Source: VSJD01 sp964617825 (GTDB lineage Bacteria; Verrucomicrobiota; Kiritimatiellia; JAAZAB01). Taken from it: a DNA stretch of 64,000 bases. Below are positions 7,330 to 16,239 of the stretch, piece by piece (position 1 is the first letter of the stretch; the number at the start of each line of letters is the position of its first letter). The stretch covers positions 1-64,000 of the forward strand of contig CAZTWL010000002.1 in assembly GCA_964617825.1 (NCBI GenBank). Reading direction: 5' to 3'. The notes below the pieces were generated by a model, which was not told where the DNA came from, made no database searches, and saw only the letters and a list, made by a program, of their open reading frames with translations. Made by a program: the position numbers and the translations under genes.

Positions 7330-9030
7330 ATGAAGAGAACAATGGGATTGGTGTGTCTGGCGTGCGCCTTGATGCTGCAATCGGTCGTGACGATGCCGGC
7401 GCAAGGCGGCGATGAAGCTGCCGCCGTGCCTGGTCACCGCCGTCTTTCGCTCAAGGACTACCGCGACAAAATGAAGGCCGGCTGGATCGGCCAGATCGCC
7501 GGCGTCTCGTGGGGCGCGCCCACCGAGTTCAGGTACCGCGACGGGATCGTGCCCGAGAACGCCATGCCGAAGTGGCTGCCTCGCATGCTCAACAACGCCT
7601 TCGGCCAAGACGACCTCTACGTCGAGATGACGTTCCTGCGCACGATGGATGAGTACGGCCTCAACTGCTCGATCCGGCAGGCCGGGATCGACTTCGCCAA
7701 CAGCGGCTACCCCCTCTGGTGCGCCAACGACGCAGGCCGGAAGAACCTCCGCCGCGGGATCGCCCCGCCCGACTCCAGCCACCCGAAGTTCAGCCGGTGC
7801 CCCAACGACATCGACTACCAGATCGAGGCCGACTACTCCGGTCTGATCGCCCCCGGCATGCCGAACGTCGCCGTCGTCCTTGGCGAGAAGTTCGGCCGCC
7901 TCATGAACTATGGCGATGGCATGTACGCCGGCCAATTCATGGGCGCGCTCTACGCTGAGGCTTTCTTCGAGACGAACATCGTTAAGGTGGTCGAAGCCGG
8001 CCTCAAGGCCATCCCCGCCGGGAGCCAATACGCCGAGATGGTCCGCGACATGCTGGCGTGGTCGAAGGAGGTCCCGACATGGGAGGCGTGCTGGCAACGT
8101 TGCCAGGAGAAATACCGGAAGAACCCCGAATACCAGAAGGCCTCCAACGGCGGCATTGACTGCAAGATCAACGGCGCCTACGTCCTCATGGGCCTCCTCT
8201 ACGGCAAGGGCGACCTTGACCAGACGATCATTATCGCGTGTCGCTGCGGCCAGGACTCCGACTGCAACCCATCGAGCGCCGGCGGCGTCCTCTTCACGAC
8301 CGTCGGATTCTCGAAACTCCCTGACCGCTTCTCCAAGGAACTGAACGAGAAGGCGATCTTCAGCCACACCGCCTACAACATCCCAGGGCTCCTCGATGTC
8401 TGCGAGAAGCTTGCCCGCCAGGCGATCGTCAAGGAGGGCGGGCGTATCGAGAAGGATGCGAGCGGCGAGGAAGTCTTCGTCATCCCCGTCAAACCCGTGA
8501 AGCCCAGCGCAATCGAGTTAAGCTGGGCCCCAGGCCCCATCGCGGACAGCAGGTTCACCGAGGAGGAGAAGGCCCAGATTGCCGGTGCAGCCCCTCCCGT
8601 GAACATCAAGAAGGCGGTTGAGAAGTTCGCCCCCGGGTGGGCGGTGGACCACTGCGGCACCGACATGAACCCCGGTCTCCGCGCCATGGAACTCGGCCGC
8701 AAGAACGTTCTCGTCACCCACCCCCTCGACAAGGAGACGGCCTGCATTCTCAGTCGAAAGGCGGAACTGCCCGCCGGAAAGAAGACCACGCTCAAGCTGG
8801 CCGTGGGCCACAACCCGGAAGGCGACTGGGACCTGGTCGTGCGGGCGGACATGCGGGAGCTTCTCCGGAAGAGCGTTGGTAAGACCACCGCGACCAACGG
8901 CTGGCTGGATGTGAACGTCGACTTGTCAGAGTACGCCGGCAAGACGGTGCTCGTCGAACTCTACAACCAGCCGACAGGATGGTCGTTTGAGGCGGGGTAC
9001 TGGGCAAGAATCGCAATCGAAACGGAGTAG
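7330..9030 (+). CDS. Exported ADP-ribosylglycohydrolase family protein with C-terminal extension
   Basis: 566 residues from ATG 7330, starting with a signal peptide (MKRTMGLVCLACALMLQ, cleavage near the AQG after residue 22). The ADP-ribosylglycohydrolase fold covers about residues 40-360: GQIAGVSWGAPTEF, QDDLYVEM and CGQDSDCNPSSAGG, the last a version of the DxD metal-binding motif. About 190 further residues form a Lys- and Pro-rich, beta-type domain ending in a sandwich-like stretch (DLVVRADM to GYWARIAIE). GC content at third positions is markedly higher than in adjacent cassettes. Exported members in PVC bacteria often sit with glycosidases, so a glycoside rather than ADP-ribose may be the substrate. 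Confidence 0.85.
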   Translation: MKRTMGLVCLACALMLQSVVTMPAQGGDEAAAVPGHRRLSLKDYRDKMKAGWIGQIAGVSWGAPTEFRYRDGIVPENAMPKWLPRMLNNAFGQDDLYVEMTFLRTMDEYGLNCSIRQAGIDFANSGYPLWCANDAGRKNLRRGIAPPDSSHPKFSRCPNDIDYQIEADYSGLIAPGMPNVAVVLGEKFGRLMNYGDGMYAGQFMGALYAEAFFETNIVKVVEAGLKAIPAGSQYAEMVRDMLAWSKEVPTWEACWQRCQEKYRKNPEYQKASNGGIDCKINGAYVLMGLLYGKGDLDQTIIIACRCGQDSDCNPSSAGGVLFTTVGFSKLPDRFSKELNEKAIFSHTAYNIPGLLDVCEKLARQAIVKEGGRIEKDASGEEVFVIPVKPVKPSAIELSWAPGPIADSRFTEEEKAQIAGAAPPVNIKKAVEKFAPGWAVDHCGTDMNPGLRAMELGRKNVLVTHPLDKETACILSRKAELPAGKKTTLKLAVGHNPEGDWDLVVRADMRELLRKSVGKTTATNGWLDVNVDLSEYAGKTVLVELYNQPTGWSFEAGYWARIAIETE

Positions 9031-9056
9031 CAATGACCCTACCGGCCAACATCCAT

Positions 9057-9119
9057 TGCGAACCACGGTCTGCATGCGACGTCGCTATCCGCGCCGCGCA
9101 TGAGACCGGAACGTTGGCC
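9057..9119 (+). other. attC site 9
   Basis: TGCGAAC followed by CA, arms CGGTCTGCATGCG and CGCATGAGACCG with one bulged G, 3' box GTTGGCC. An outer GGCCAAC at 9044-9050 is a perfect complement of the 3' box and could be the true 5' box. Confidence 0.88.
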
Positions 9120-9141
9120 AGCTATTAAAGGATGACGACAC

Positions 9142-10584
9142 ATGAGTGACATGGTGCTGAACAAGGCACGTTTTCGCGACAAGGTGTATGCCTGCTGGAT
9201 GGGCAAGAACATAGGCGGGACGCTGGGAGTCCCCTGGGAGGGCAAGCGACATGCGCATGCCCTGGCCTTCTATGAGCCTGTCCCTCATGAGGCAGCTCCG
9301 AACGACGATCTAGACCTGCAGCTGGTGTGGCTGAAGATGCTGGAGGAGGAAGGGCCGGACCCATCCGTCCGCACGTTTGCCGAGTACTGGAAACGCTACG
9401 CATGCCGTTATCCATGGAATGAGTACGGGTTCTTCATGCGGAATTTCGACCGAGGGCTACGCCCTCCTGTCGCGGGCTGTTTCGAAAACTATTTCGTTGA
9501 CGAAATGGGATCCCCTATCCGCAGCGAGATCTGGGCCTGCCTTCACCCCGGAGACCCTCAAGCAGCAGCGCGGATGGCCTGGAAGGACTCCGCGCTGGAC
9601 CACGCCGGCGGCGAAGGAATGTACGGGGAGATGTTCTGGGCGGCCCTGCAATCGGCCGCGTTCGTCGAAAGCAATCCCATGACCTTGATTCAGATCGGTC
9701 TCAACATGATTCCGCTGTCAAGTCATTTGGCCCGCGCCATCCGTGAAGCGGTCTGGTGTTACCAGAATGGAAAGACATGGGGAGAAGCGCGGGAAAAACT
9801 CGCGACTCGATTCGGACACATTCAACCATGCAACGCGATTCCCAATCACGGATTCACCATCATCGGATGGCTGTACGGGTGTGATTTTGGTGACAAGCTG
9901 TGCAAGGCCGTGAACTGCGGATATGACACAGACTGCACCGGCGGCACGCTCGGCGCTTTGCTCGGCATCCTTGGCGGCACCGCAGGTATCCCGGAGAAAT
10001 GGATAGCCCCAATCGGCAAGGATATTGTCCTTCACAAGTTCACCGGAGCCTGCGATGCGCCGGCGACGATCGATGATCTCACAGACCGAATGATCTCGCT
10101 CGCGGAGCTGTCGCTGACCCGGAAAAAGGGGATATCGTTCGGAGATCGCGATGTTTTTCCCGAGGGCTTGCGCACGCACCTGTTCCAGAACGAACTGGCG
10201 CGAGATGCTCTCAAGCAAGATGTTCATGCTGGCGTCGAACTGCTTCACGGTAAAGAGGTCTGGCTGCACTACGGCGGCGAGCCGGTCATACGGCCGGGAA
10301 TCGGGAAAGATGTGGAAATTGTCACCGTGCCGGGACCAACGCCCGCTGTAGACCTATCCGTTCCTGACGGATGGAGATGCGATCGACTTGGTCCCGCCCG
10401 CTTCCGCTTGCTGGGCCAGCATGCCATTGAGGGGAGAAACACATTATCCGTGACTATCCACGAAGCAGTGGTCGATTTCGTGATCCTCGGGCCGGACGAG
10501 GCAAAGGGCTACGAGGCCGGCGCAAACGTACTCTCCTGTCCAACTTGCCACGCCCGAGCGGAAGCGTGCATGTGCAAGGCATGA
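9142..10584 (+). CDS. ADP-ribosylglycohydrolase family protein (cytoplasmic)
   Basis: 480 residues with no signal peptide. The ADP-ribosylglycohydrolase core shows GKNIGGTLGVPWEG, the acidic PNDDLDLQLVW motif near residue 52, and CGYDTDCTGGTLGALLG near 255, which together hold the paired metal ions. About 150 C-terminal residues form a beta-rich extension that ends in a small CPTCHARAEACMC cluster, possibly a metal knuckle. AAGGA lies upstream of ATG 9142. It is a distant paralogue of the previous cassette gene, but one is exported and one is not, so they are not a recent duplication. Substrate unknown. Confidence 0.85.
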   Translation: MSDMVLNKARFRDKVYACWMGKNIGGTLGVPWEGKRHAHALAFYEPVPHEAAPNDDLDLQLVWLKMLEEEGPDPSVRTFAEYWKRYACRYPWNEYGFFMRNFDRGLRPPVAGCFENYFVDEMGSPIRSEIWACLHPGDPQAAARMAWKDSALDHAGGEGMYGEMFWAALQSAAFVESNPMTLIQIGLNMIPLSSHLARAIREAVWCYQNGKTWGEAREKLATRFGHIQPCNAIPNHGFTIIGWLYGCDFGDKLCKAVNCGYDTDCTGGTLGALLGILGGTAGIPEKWIAPIGKDIVLHKFTGACDAPATIDDLTDRMISLAELSLTRKKGISFGDRDVFPEGLRTHLFQNELARDALKQDVHAGVELLHGKEVWLHYGGEPVIRPGIGKDVEIVTVPGPTPAVDLSVPDGWRCDRLGPARFRLLGQHAIEGRNTLSVTIHEAVVDFVILGPDEAKGYEAGANVLSCPTCHARAEACMCKA

Positions 10585-10601
10585 GACGGAAAACAAACAG
10601 G

Positions 10602-10659
10602 GCCCAACCAAGCCTTCCAGGCGACGCTTGACAGCGCACCTGAAGGCCAGGCGTTCGAT
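10602..10659 (+). other. attC site 10
   Basis: GCCCAAC followed by CAA, arms GCCTTCCAGG and CCTGAAGGC with one bulged C, 3' box GTTCGAT. Its centre (GGCGACGCTTGACAGCG) is identical to that of site 1. Confidence 0.88.
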
Positions 10660-10670
10660 GTGACTAAGAG

Positions 10671-12026
10671 ATGAAGCGCACGATAACAGAGGAGTCCATT
10701 CTTTTTGCCAGTGTCATCAAGTGGGTCGTACTTGCGTCTTGCACTGGCATCATTGTGGGTCTTGCGACGGCCGCCTTTCTTGGCATTCTCTCGTGGTCAA
10801 CCGTCCGGGCGGATCATTATGCATACACATTTCTTTTTCTGCCGCTGGCTTTTTTTGTCAGCTCTCTATTGACAACGTATGTGGCACCGGACGCAAAAGG
10901 TCATGGCACGGAGAAGGTGATAGAGGCGATTCACAAGCATGGCAGTCTCATCCCTGCATCCGTCGTTCCCGTGAAACTACTCGCCACAGTGATAACCCTC
11001 GCGATCGGGGGTTCCGCAGGCAAGGAGGGCCCCTGCGCCCAAATTGGAGCCGGCTTGTCTTCGCTCTTCGCCAGGCTTCTCAGGTTCGATGAAAGCGACA
11101 GGAGAAAATTGGTCATTTGCGGCATCAGCGCGGGTTTTGCGTCGGTTTTCGGAACGCCCATTGCGGGGGCCATCTTTGGCGTAGAAGTCCTTATCGTTGG
11201 GACACTCCTCTATGACGTGCTCCTGCCTTCTTTTGTTGCCGGGGTGACGGCCTACCAGGTCTCCTCGCACTTCGGCGTCCCCTATATTCATTCTTCCGTG
11301 ACTATTTCCGGCTTGAGCGAAGTCCTCCTCCTCAAGGGGATTCTTGCGGCCATTCTCTTCGGATTCGTCTCGGTCCTACTCGTCAAAGGAATGAAGGCAG
11401 GACAAGGACTTTTCGACAGGCTCAGAATATGGCCGCCATTGAAGGCCGCTGGCGCGGGATGCCTGCTTGCCCTGCTCGCAATGATGTTCGGCCATCAGTA
11501 TCTCGGGCTCGGCGTGCCCACGATCGTCGCGTGCCTGAATGGACAGAGTATCTCGTGGCCCGCTCCTTTTCTGAAGATCGTCTTCACCTCGATTACGCTC
11601 AACGGCGGCGGCAGCGGGGGCATCGTGACGCCGATATTCTTCATAGGCTCAACCACGGGAGCCCTTGTTGCGCCCATGTTGCACGTGGATGTCGCAACAA
11701 TGTCTGCCATAGGGTTTGTCTGCCTTCTAGCCGGAGCTGCCAATACGCCAATCGCAGCAAGCATTATGGCCGTGGAGATGTTCGGGCCCTCCATCGGGCC
11801 GTACGCGGCGGTGGCTTGCGTCGTAACCTACCTCATCTCCGGCCATCGAAGCGTGTATCCATCGCAACTCATCGCCATAAGGAAATCTTCGTCCCTTGAT
11901 GTGCACATGGGATCGGAAATGCATCAGGTCAGGACATCCTATCGTCCCAGGAGCAAAACCGTGGTCGGTCTGCTCGCGACGCTCTGGACGCACATAGCCA
12001 GCAAGCGACGAAAGCCTGGAGAATGA
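10671..12026 (+). CDS. ClC-family chloride channel or H+/Cl- antiporter
   Basis: 451 residues with about ten membrane helices. ClC signatures are present: GSAGKEGPCAQIG (the GREGP selectivity motif with the gating Glu), GSGGIVTPIFFIG (motif III) and GHGTEKVIEAI where classic members have GSGIP; the GHG form is common in bacterial subclades. The C-terminal tail after the last helix is basic and lacks CBS domains. ATG 10671 lies 12 bases after attC site 10. It should move chloride, or possibly fluoride or nitrate, across the inner membrane; the motif favours chloride. Confidence 0.88.
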   Translation: MKRTITEESILFASVIKWVVLASCTGIIVGLATAAFLGILSWSTVRADHYAYTFLFLPLAFFVSSLLTTYVAPDAKGHGTEKVIEAIHKHGSLIPASVVPVKLLATVITLAIGGSAGKEGPCAQIGAGLSSLFARLLRFDESDRRKLVICGISAGFASVFGTPIAGAIFGVEVLIVGTLLYDVLLPSFVAGVTAYQVSSHFGVPYIHSSVTISGLSEVLLLKGILAAILFGFVSVLLVKGMKAGQGLFDRLRIWPPLKAAGAGCLLALLAMMFGHQYLGLGVPTIVACLNGQSISWPAPFLKIVFTSITLNGGGSGGIVTPIFFIGSTTGALVAPMLHVDVATMSAIGFVCLLAGAANTPIAASIMAVEMFGPSIGPYAAVACVVTYLISGHRSVYPSQLIAIRKSSSLDVHMGSEMHQVRTSYRPRSKTVVGLLATLWTHIASKRRKPGE

Positions 12027-12034
12027 GACAGATC

Positions 12035-12082
12035 ATCGAACCAGAGCGTGGACCACTACGGGTCAGGCCGCCCACATTGGGC
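12035..12082 (+). other. attC site 11 (degenerate)
   Basis: ATCGAAC followed by CAGAGCGTGGACC, partial complement GGTC...CCCAC, then ATTGGGC where GTTGGGC would be expected. It sits exactly between two + strand genes where a site is expected, but the arms are poorly preserved. Confidence 0.45.
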
Positions 12083-12099
12083 ATAAAGAATGGGGAATT

Positions 12100-12576
12100 A
12101 TGAATTACTTCTTTCGTGTGTTTGGCGCAGGCCCCCTTGGGGTTCTCCTGACTTTTGGCCTCCTCGGCCTTGCATGGTGGTGCAAAGCACATTTTCCTTC
12201 TGGCACTATGGGCCTTCCGGCGTTCGTTCGATATATTGTTCTCATTATCGCCGGCGCAGGCAATATCGCCGGAGTCATCTGGTCTTTTCGATCCCTCCCA
12301 GTTTCTCAACGTGGGCGGGGTTTATGTACGCAAGGAGCCTACCGCTGGGTGCGTCACCCGCTCTACGCCTCTTTTATTTCCGTAGGGGCTCCCGGTTTCG
12401 CCGTTTTTCTCAACCAATGGATTGATCTCTTTTGGGTTGCGATGCTTCATTTGCTTTGGCACCTTGTCATCGCTTTTGAGGAAAAGGGCATGGTCGCCCA
12501 ATTCGGCAATGAATATCTGGTTTACGCGAAACGGACGGGCCGTTTTATTCCTCATTTATGGAGATGCGGTGTCTAA
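12100..12576 (+). CDS. Isoprenylcysteine carboxyl methyltransferase-like membrane methyltransferase
   Basis: 158 residues with about four to five membrane segments. The ICMT/PEMT signature appears in the second half: GRGLCTQGAYRWVRHPLY (the G-x-Y-x-x-x-R-H-P SAM-binding motif) and EEKGMVAQFGNEYLVYAKRTGR (E-E-x-x-x-x-x-x-G-x-x-Y). Bacterial members methylate lipids or small molecules at the membrane. The start ATG 12100 follows GGGGAATT. The stop overlaps attC site 12. Confidence 0.8.
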   Translation: MNYFFRVFGAGPLGVLLTFGLLGLAWWCKAHFPSGTMGLPAFVRYIVLIIAGAGNIAGVIWSFRSLPVSQRGRGLCTQGAYRWVRHPLYASFISVGAPGFAVFLNQWIDLFWVAMLHLLWHLVIAFEEKGMVAQFGNEYLVYAKRTGRFIPHLWRCGV

Positions 12577-12629
12577 CCAGCCGCAGGATGGTACGCGGTG
12601 AACCGCGCCCGTCAGCGGCAACGTTCGGG
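12571..12629 (+). other. attC site 12
   Basis: GTCTAAC 5' box, arms GCCGC and GCGGC with mismatched flanks, inner hairpin GCGGTGAACCGC, 3' box GTTCGGG. Confidence 0.75.
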
Positions 12630-12642
12630 GAGAAAGCGAACT

Positions 12643-13605
12643 ATGTATGTTGAGTGTTCAAGCATGAGGCCAGGCATCTCACAAACTGTCATCCGCATAG
12701 CCTTCATGGGCTTAGCGGCGACGACCCTTACCGGCTGGATCTCGCCGCCGATCGCGCTGGCCATTGGACTTGTCTTTGCCCTGGCTCTTGGTAATCCGAT
12801 TCCAGACATCAGCCACAAAGCCTCAAAGCTACTCCTTCAATGGTCGGTGGTCGGTCTTGGTTTCGGAATGAACTTGCCCGCTGTATGGAGTGCAGGCAAG
12901 ACCGGTTTCGGGTTTACAGTGATAACTATCTGGGGAACGCTGCTCGTCGGTTTCTTGCTGGGCCGTTTTCTGAAAGTAGAAACACAAACCTCCACCCTTG
13001 TTTCTGTCGGCACATCGATTTGCGGTGGCAGCGCAATTGCTGCAGTGGGCGCAGTGCTCGAAGCGGATGCCCGCGCTATGTCGGTATCACTTTGCACCGT
13101 CTTTGTGCTCAACGCCGTGGCCCTGTTCATATTCCCGCCGCTTGGTCATGTTCTCGGGATGGACCAGTCACATTTTGGACTGTGGTCGGCCATCGCAATT
13201 CACGACACCAGTTCCGTAGTAGGGGCGGCGGCAAAGTATGGCGATGAGGCGCTGGATATTGCCACCACCGTAAAATTGTCCAGAGCTCTATGGATCGTGC
13301 CCATCGCGCTGGGACTGGCCTTATTCAAACATCGGAGTGCGGCGAAGGTAAAGGTGCCGTGGTTCATCTTCGCCTTTCTTGCCGCCGCAGGCATTCGCAC
13401 TCTTTGGCCACATGGCGAGATCGCTTACGACGCCATCAAACATATCGCGAGGCTGGGGCTGACGCTCACATTGTTTCTGATCGGGGCCAGCTTGTCGCGA
13501 AGCGCGCTCAAGACCGTCGGCATACGCCCTATGATCCAAGGAGTTCTGCTCTGGATGGTGGTGTCCATGGCAGGACTCGTGGCAGTGCAATGCCTGTTGC
13601 ATTAA
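12643..13605 (+). CDS. YeiH/UPF0324 family putative sulfate exporter
   Basis: 320 residues, about ten membrane helices. Family marks are GLGFGMNL, VGTSICGGSAIAAV, IAIHDTSSVVGAA and TVKLSRALWIVPIAL. Proteins of this family are annotated as putative sulfate exporters, but direct biochemical support is thin. ATG 12643 was preferred because upstream codons lie within attC site 12; ATG 12664 is also possible. Single-gene cassette. Confidence 0.88.
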   Translation: MYVECSSMRPGISQTVIRIAFMGLAATTLTGWISPPIALAIGLVFALALGNPIPDISHKASKLLLQWSVVGLGFGMNLPAVWSAGKTGFGFTVITIWGTLLVGFLLGRFLKVETQTSTLVSVGTSICGGSAIAAVGAVLEADARAMSVSLCTVFVLNAVALFIFPPLGHVLGMDQSHFGLWSAIAIHDTSSVVGAAAKYGDEALDIATTVKLSRALWIVPIALGLALFKHRSAAKVKVPWFIFAFLAAAGIRTLWPHGEIAYDAIKHIARLGLTLTLFLIGASLSRSALKTVGIRPMIQGVLLWMVVSMAGLVAVQCLLH

Positions 13606-13615
13606 TGTTCTTGAA

Positions 13616-13674
13616 CACGAACAAGCCGGAGGATTTCCCGACTACCCGCCGGAAAATTAACGGCAACGTTCGGA
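13616..13674 (+). other. attC site 13
   Basis: CACGAAC followed by AA. Segmented arms GCCG plus TTTCC pair with GGAAA plus CGGC, and the 3' box is GTTCGGA. It starts 11 bases after the YeiH stop. Confidence 0.7.
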
Positions 13675-13686
13675 ATAGTAAATGCG

Positions 13687-13891
13687 ACCTACCCCATTTA
13701 CTGGTCCAGACTGGATGAGAGATTCCCCGCCGTGGCATAGCGGAAATACTGGCACAGTTGCCGCCCCCAGCCATCAGAATGATGAAAAACCGGCCGGCCT
13801 TGGCGGCCGGAGGCGACGATTGACAGCGTCGGGATACTTCCGTTTCCAGTCACCCGTTTGTCGTTGACCCTGCATAACGGATGCCTAGCAT
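13687..13891. repeat. Interspersed 205-bp repeat, copy 1
   Basis: By eye about 80-85 % identical to 19363-19570. Shared blocks include GACTGGATGAGA, ATTCCCCGCC, AATACTGGCACAG, TGCCGCCCCCAGC, ATCAGAATGA, CGGCCTTGGCGGCCGG, GGGATACTTCCGTTTCCAGT and ATGCCTAGCAT. The middle is a strong palindrome. It begins 13 bases after attC site 13. No shared open frame spans both copies intact. Confidence 0.85.
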
Positions 13892-13946
13892 ATCCTCGAT
13901 TTATCGTCGATAACGGCGCTGGCCAATTTGACCGATCAAAGTCTCA

Positions 13947-14198
13947 ATGTCACGCTATCAGGTCAAAATCATCTGTCAATTTAATGCTCCCGTGGCGAGT
14001 TGTCCGACTTCGCCAGACCGCCGCCAGCTAAATAAAAGAACAGAACAAAATAAATTCATGCTGTGGGGATTGGCGGAATCTGGTAAAGAACTTACAACCG
14101 ATCTTGGCGACAAGACCTCCATCACCATCATCCTGACCAGGATTGCCCATGATGGAATAACAAGCGTTGGTAAAGCGGAGATAACGATAAATGGATGA
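13947..14198 (+). CDS. Doubtful small ORF upstream of Kef-type antiporter
   Basis: 83 codons starting ATG 13947 and overlapping the next start by 8 bases. The composition is low in hydrophobic segments and there is no recognisable motif or strong ribosome site. It might be a leader peptide for the antiporter, but nothing in the sequence proves it is translated. Confidence 0.2.
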   Translation: MSRYQVKIICQFNAPVASCPTSPDRRQLNKRTEQNKFMLWGLAESGKELTTDLGDKTSITIILTRIAHDGITSVGKAEITING

Positions 14199-15888
14199 AC
14201 TCAGTGTACTGATCACGTTCGCCGTTGGCTTGGCGGGAGCCCTCGTCTTCGGCTATATTGCGCTCAAACTGAAGCTGGCCCCCATTATTGGCTATCTGCT
14301 GGCAGGCATTGTTGTCGGGCCATTCACTCCCGGCATCGTCGTCGACCGCGTGATTGCAGAGCAGTTTGCCGAAATTGGCGTCATTCTGCTGCTCTTCGGC
14401 ATCGGATTGCGCTTCCAGTTGCGCGAACTGATCGCAGTATGGCGCGTGGCCATCCCCGGCGCCATGATCCAGAGCACACTATCCATGCTCGCATTGGCCG
14501 TGCTGTTGCATCTGATAGGTTGGAGTTGGACATCGGGGTTAATTCTTGGAATGGCCATTTCGGTGGCCAGCACGGTCGTCATGGCCGTGGTACTGGCCGA
14601 GCGAAACGACCTGCACACCAAAATCGGCCATATCGCGATCGGCTGGACCGTGGTGGAAGACATTATTACGGTCGCGATCCTGGTGCTCCTGCCAATCGTT
14701 TTCTCCCCGGACAGGGGCGCCGCGCAAAACATATGGGCTGTTCTCGCCGTGGCCGGATTCAAGATCGCATGCCTGATTGCCATCGTGGTGGCACTGGGCA
14801 AATGGGTGATACCTTGGGCGCTGGAGCGTATCGCCAAGACCCGTTCACGAGAACTTTTTACTCTTTCAGTCCTTGTTCTCGCCGTAGGAATCGCCGTCGG
14901 GGCTGCCAAATTGTTTGGCGTCTCAATGGCCCTGGGCGCTTTTCTCGCCGGTCTGGCCGTTGGCCGTTCCGAGTTCGCGACCCGGGCAGCCAACGACGCC
15001 CTGCCGATGCGCGATGCGTTTGCCGTGCTTTTCTTCGTCTCGATCGGCATGCTGTTCGATCCGCAGAGCCTGACGCAGGTTCCCCTAATCATCGGCATGG
15101 TGCTCTTCGTGGTCGTCATCGTCAAGCCACTGGCCGCCGTGCTGACCGTGCGGCTCCTTGGCCAGTCTGCGGTGACCGCGATCCCGATTGGCGCCGCCTT
15201 TTCTCAAGTGGGTGAATTCAGCTTCATCCTCGGCTCGGTCGCTCTTAGCCTTGGACTCATCAGCGATGCCGGATGGAATGCTCTGGTGGCCGCGGCTATC
15301 ATCTCTATCGCTTTGAACCCATACATCTACCGTTGGGCGCGCCGACTGGCAGCGGAGAAGCCGGACCCGCCCGTTCAGGCTGGCGCAAGCGAACGTCCTG
15401 AACTCAACCCCAACCGCTGCATCCTGGTCGGCTACGGCCCTGTTGGAAAGATCGTCCACCAACTGCTCATGGGACGTGGCGCTGAAATCACGGTAATTGA
15501 TCTCAACCTCGACACCATACGCCAGCTGCGCAACGCAGGCCATAATGCGCTGTACGGGGATGTCCAGCAGCCGGGAACTCTCGTTAAGGCGGGCATAGAA
15601 ACGGCCGGCAGTCTCATCCTGAGCGTGGATATTGAAAACTCGTCTGAGATCATTATACAGGCACGCCTCCTCAATCCTGGGTTGCGCGTTCTCGCTCGCT
15701 GCAGCCATTTGCGCGATGCCCCCGCTTTACGCCGCGCGGGCGCCAACATCGTTGCCGTGGGCGAAGCAGAAGTCGGCGTTGCCTTGGCCGAAGTCGTGAC
15801 AGCGGCCGACCAGATGGCTTCCGGCGAGGCGGCCGACAATCGCGAAGCTATTCGGCGCAGCCTATACGAAACGCCGGCTTCGGTCTGA
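14191..15888 (+). CDS. CPA2 monovalent cation:proton antiporter with TrkA-N domain (YbaL/KefB type)
   Basis: 565 residues. The first 390 or so form about 12 membrane helices of the Na+/H+ exchanger fold (GYLLAGIVVGPFTPG, LLLFGIGLRF). A C-terminal Rossmann TrkA-N domain starts at about residue 408 (ILVGYGPVGKIVHQLL, a G-x-G-x-x-G nucleotide site, then TVIDLN). No TrkA-C domain follows. Overall length matches YbaL. It probably exchanges K+ or Na+ for protons under nucleotide control. It lies within the cassette region, but no clear attC separates it from the lipocalin downstream. Confidence 0.88.
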   Translation: MDELSVLITFAVGLAGALVFGYIALKLKLAPIIGYLLAGIVVGPFTPGIVVDRVIAEQFAEIGVILLLFGIGLRFQLRELIAVWRVAIPGAMIQSTLSMLALAVLLHLIGWSWTSGLILGMAISVASTVVMAVVLAERNDLHTKIGHIAIGWTVVEDIITVAILVLLPIVFSPDRGAAQNIWAVLAVAGFKIACLIAIVVALGKWVIPWALERIAKTRSRELFTLSVLVLAVGIAVGAAKLFGVSMALGAFLAGLAVGRSEFATRAANDALPMRDAFAVLFFVSIGMLFDPQSLTQVPLIIGMVLFVVVIVKPLAAVLTVRLLGQSAVTAIPIGAAFSQVGEFSFILGSVALSLGLISDAGWNALVAAAIISIALNPYIYRWARRLAAEKPDPPVQAGASERPELNPNRCILVGYGPVGKIVHQLLMGRGAEITVIDLNLDTIRQLRNAGHNALYGDVQQPGTLVKAGIETAGSLILSVDIENSSEIIIQARLLNPGLRVLARCSHLRDAPALRRAGANIVAVGEAEVGVALAEVVTAADQMASGEAADNREAIRRSLYETPASV

Positions 15889-15960
15889 CGGAACAAAACG
15901 CCGCCAACATGCGACCGAACTTGACGACATGTTAATATTCCACGGCGGAACGATCCCGAA
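15883..15960 (+). other. Possible decayed attC
   Basis: GTCTGACGGAAC, then arms CGCCGCCAACATG and CATGTT...CGGCG, ending AACGATCCCG where AACGTT would be expected. The position, right at the antiporter stop, fits an attC, but the essential GTT is missing. Confidence 0.3.
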
Positions 15961-16239
15961 AGAGAGCGCTTGAATTTGTGAACCCTCCCGGAAACCAAAT
16001 TGACCGTAACAGCCCGCCGATTTCCACTAGCCTTCCTCCCGCCGGTCGGCTATCCTTGCGACGTCTGTTTCGAGTAGTAGTTCTTTTACGTACTCACGTG
16101 CAGTCCGCCTGCAGGGGACTTGCACCCCATTTACAATGCGCCCATGCTGGGCAGACCCCGCAGGTGGTGGGTATTCGCCACCCGCTGCGCAGTCTCCTCA
16201 AGGGCGAGTTGCACCGTTGTGGTTGAAAGAAAACTGGCT
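15889..16239. other. Intergenic region upstream of lipocalin
   Basis: Apart from the decayed attC candidate at the left end, this region holds short palindromes such as GGGGACTTGCACCCC (16114-16128) and CGCCCATGCTGGGC. An 82-codon frame here has no recognisable features, and I do not call it as a gene. Confidence 0.5.

Larger units (their letters stand above)
13606..14190. other. Intergenic region: attC site 13, long repeat, weak small ORF
   Basis: This stretch contains attC site 13, then the first copy of a 205-bp repeat (13687-13891). It also holds a doubtful 83-codon frame (13947-14198) that overlaps the start of the antiporter gene. I see no convincing conserved gene here. Confidence 0.6.

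Noticed and set aside
7270..8367. Minus-strand frame of 365 codons opposite the first ADP-ribosylglycohydrolase
   Set aside because: High GC at third positions of the real gene keeps the antisense frame open; its peptide is Val/Leu/Asp-rich without motifs.
13687..13891. The 205-bp repeat as a cobalamin or other known riboswitch
   Set aside because: Some words on the reverse strand recall GC-rich riboswitch stems, but no B12 box or other known conserved core is present and it does not lead into a matching gene.
15978..16226. 82-codon + strand frame upstream of the lipocalin gene
   Set aside because: It has no ribosome site and no hydrophobic or conserved segment, and overlaps palindromes.
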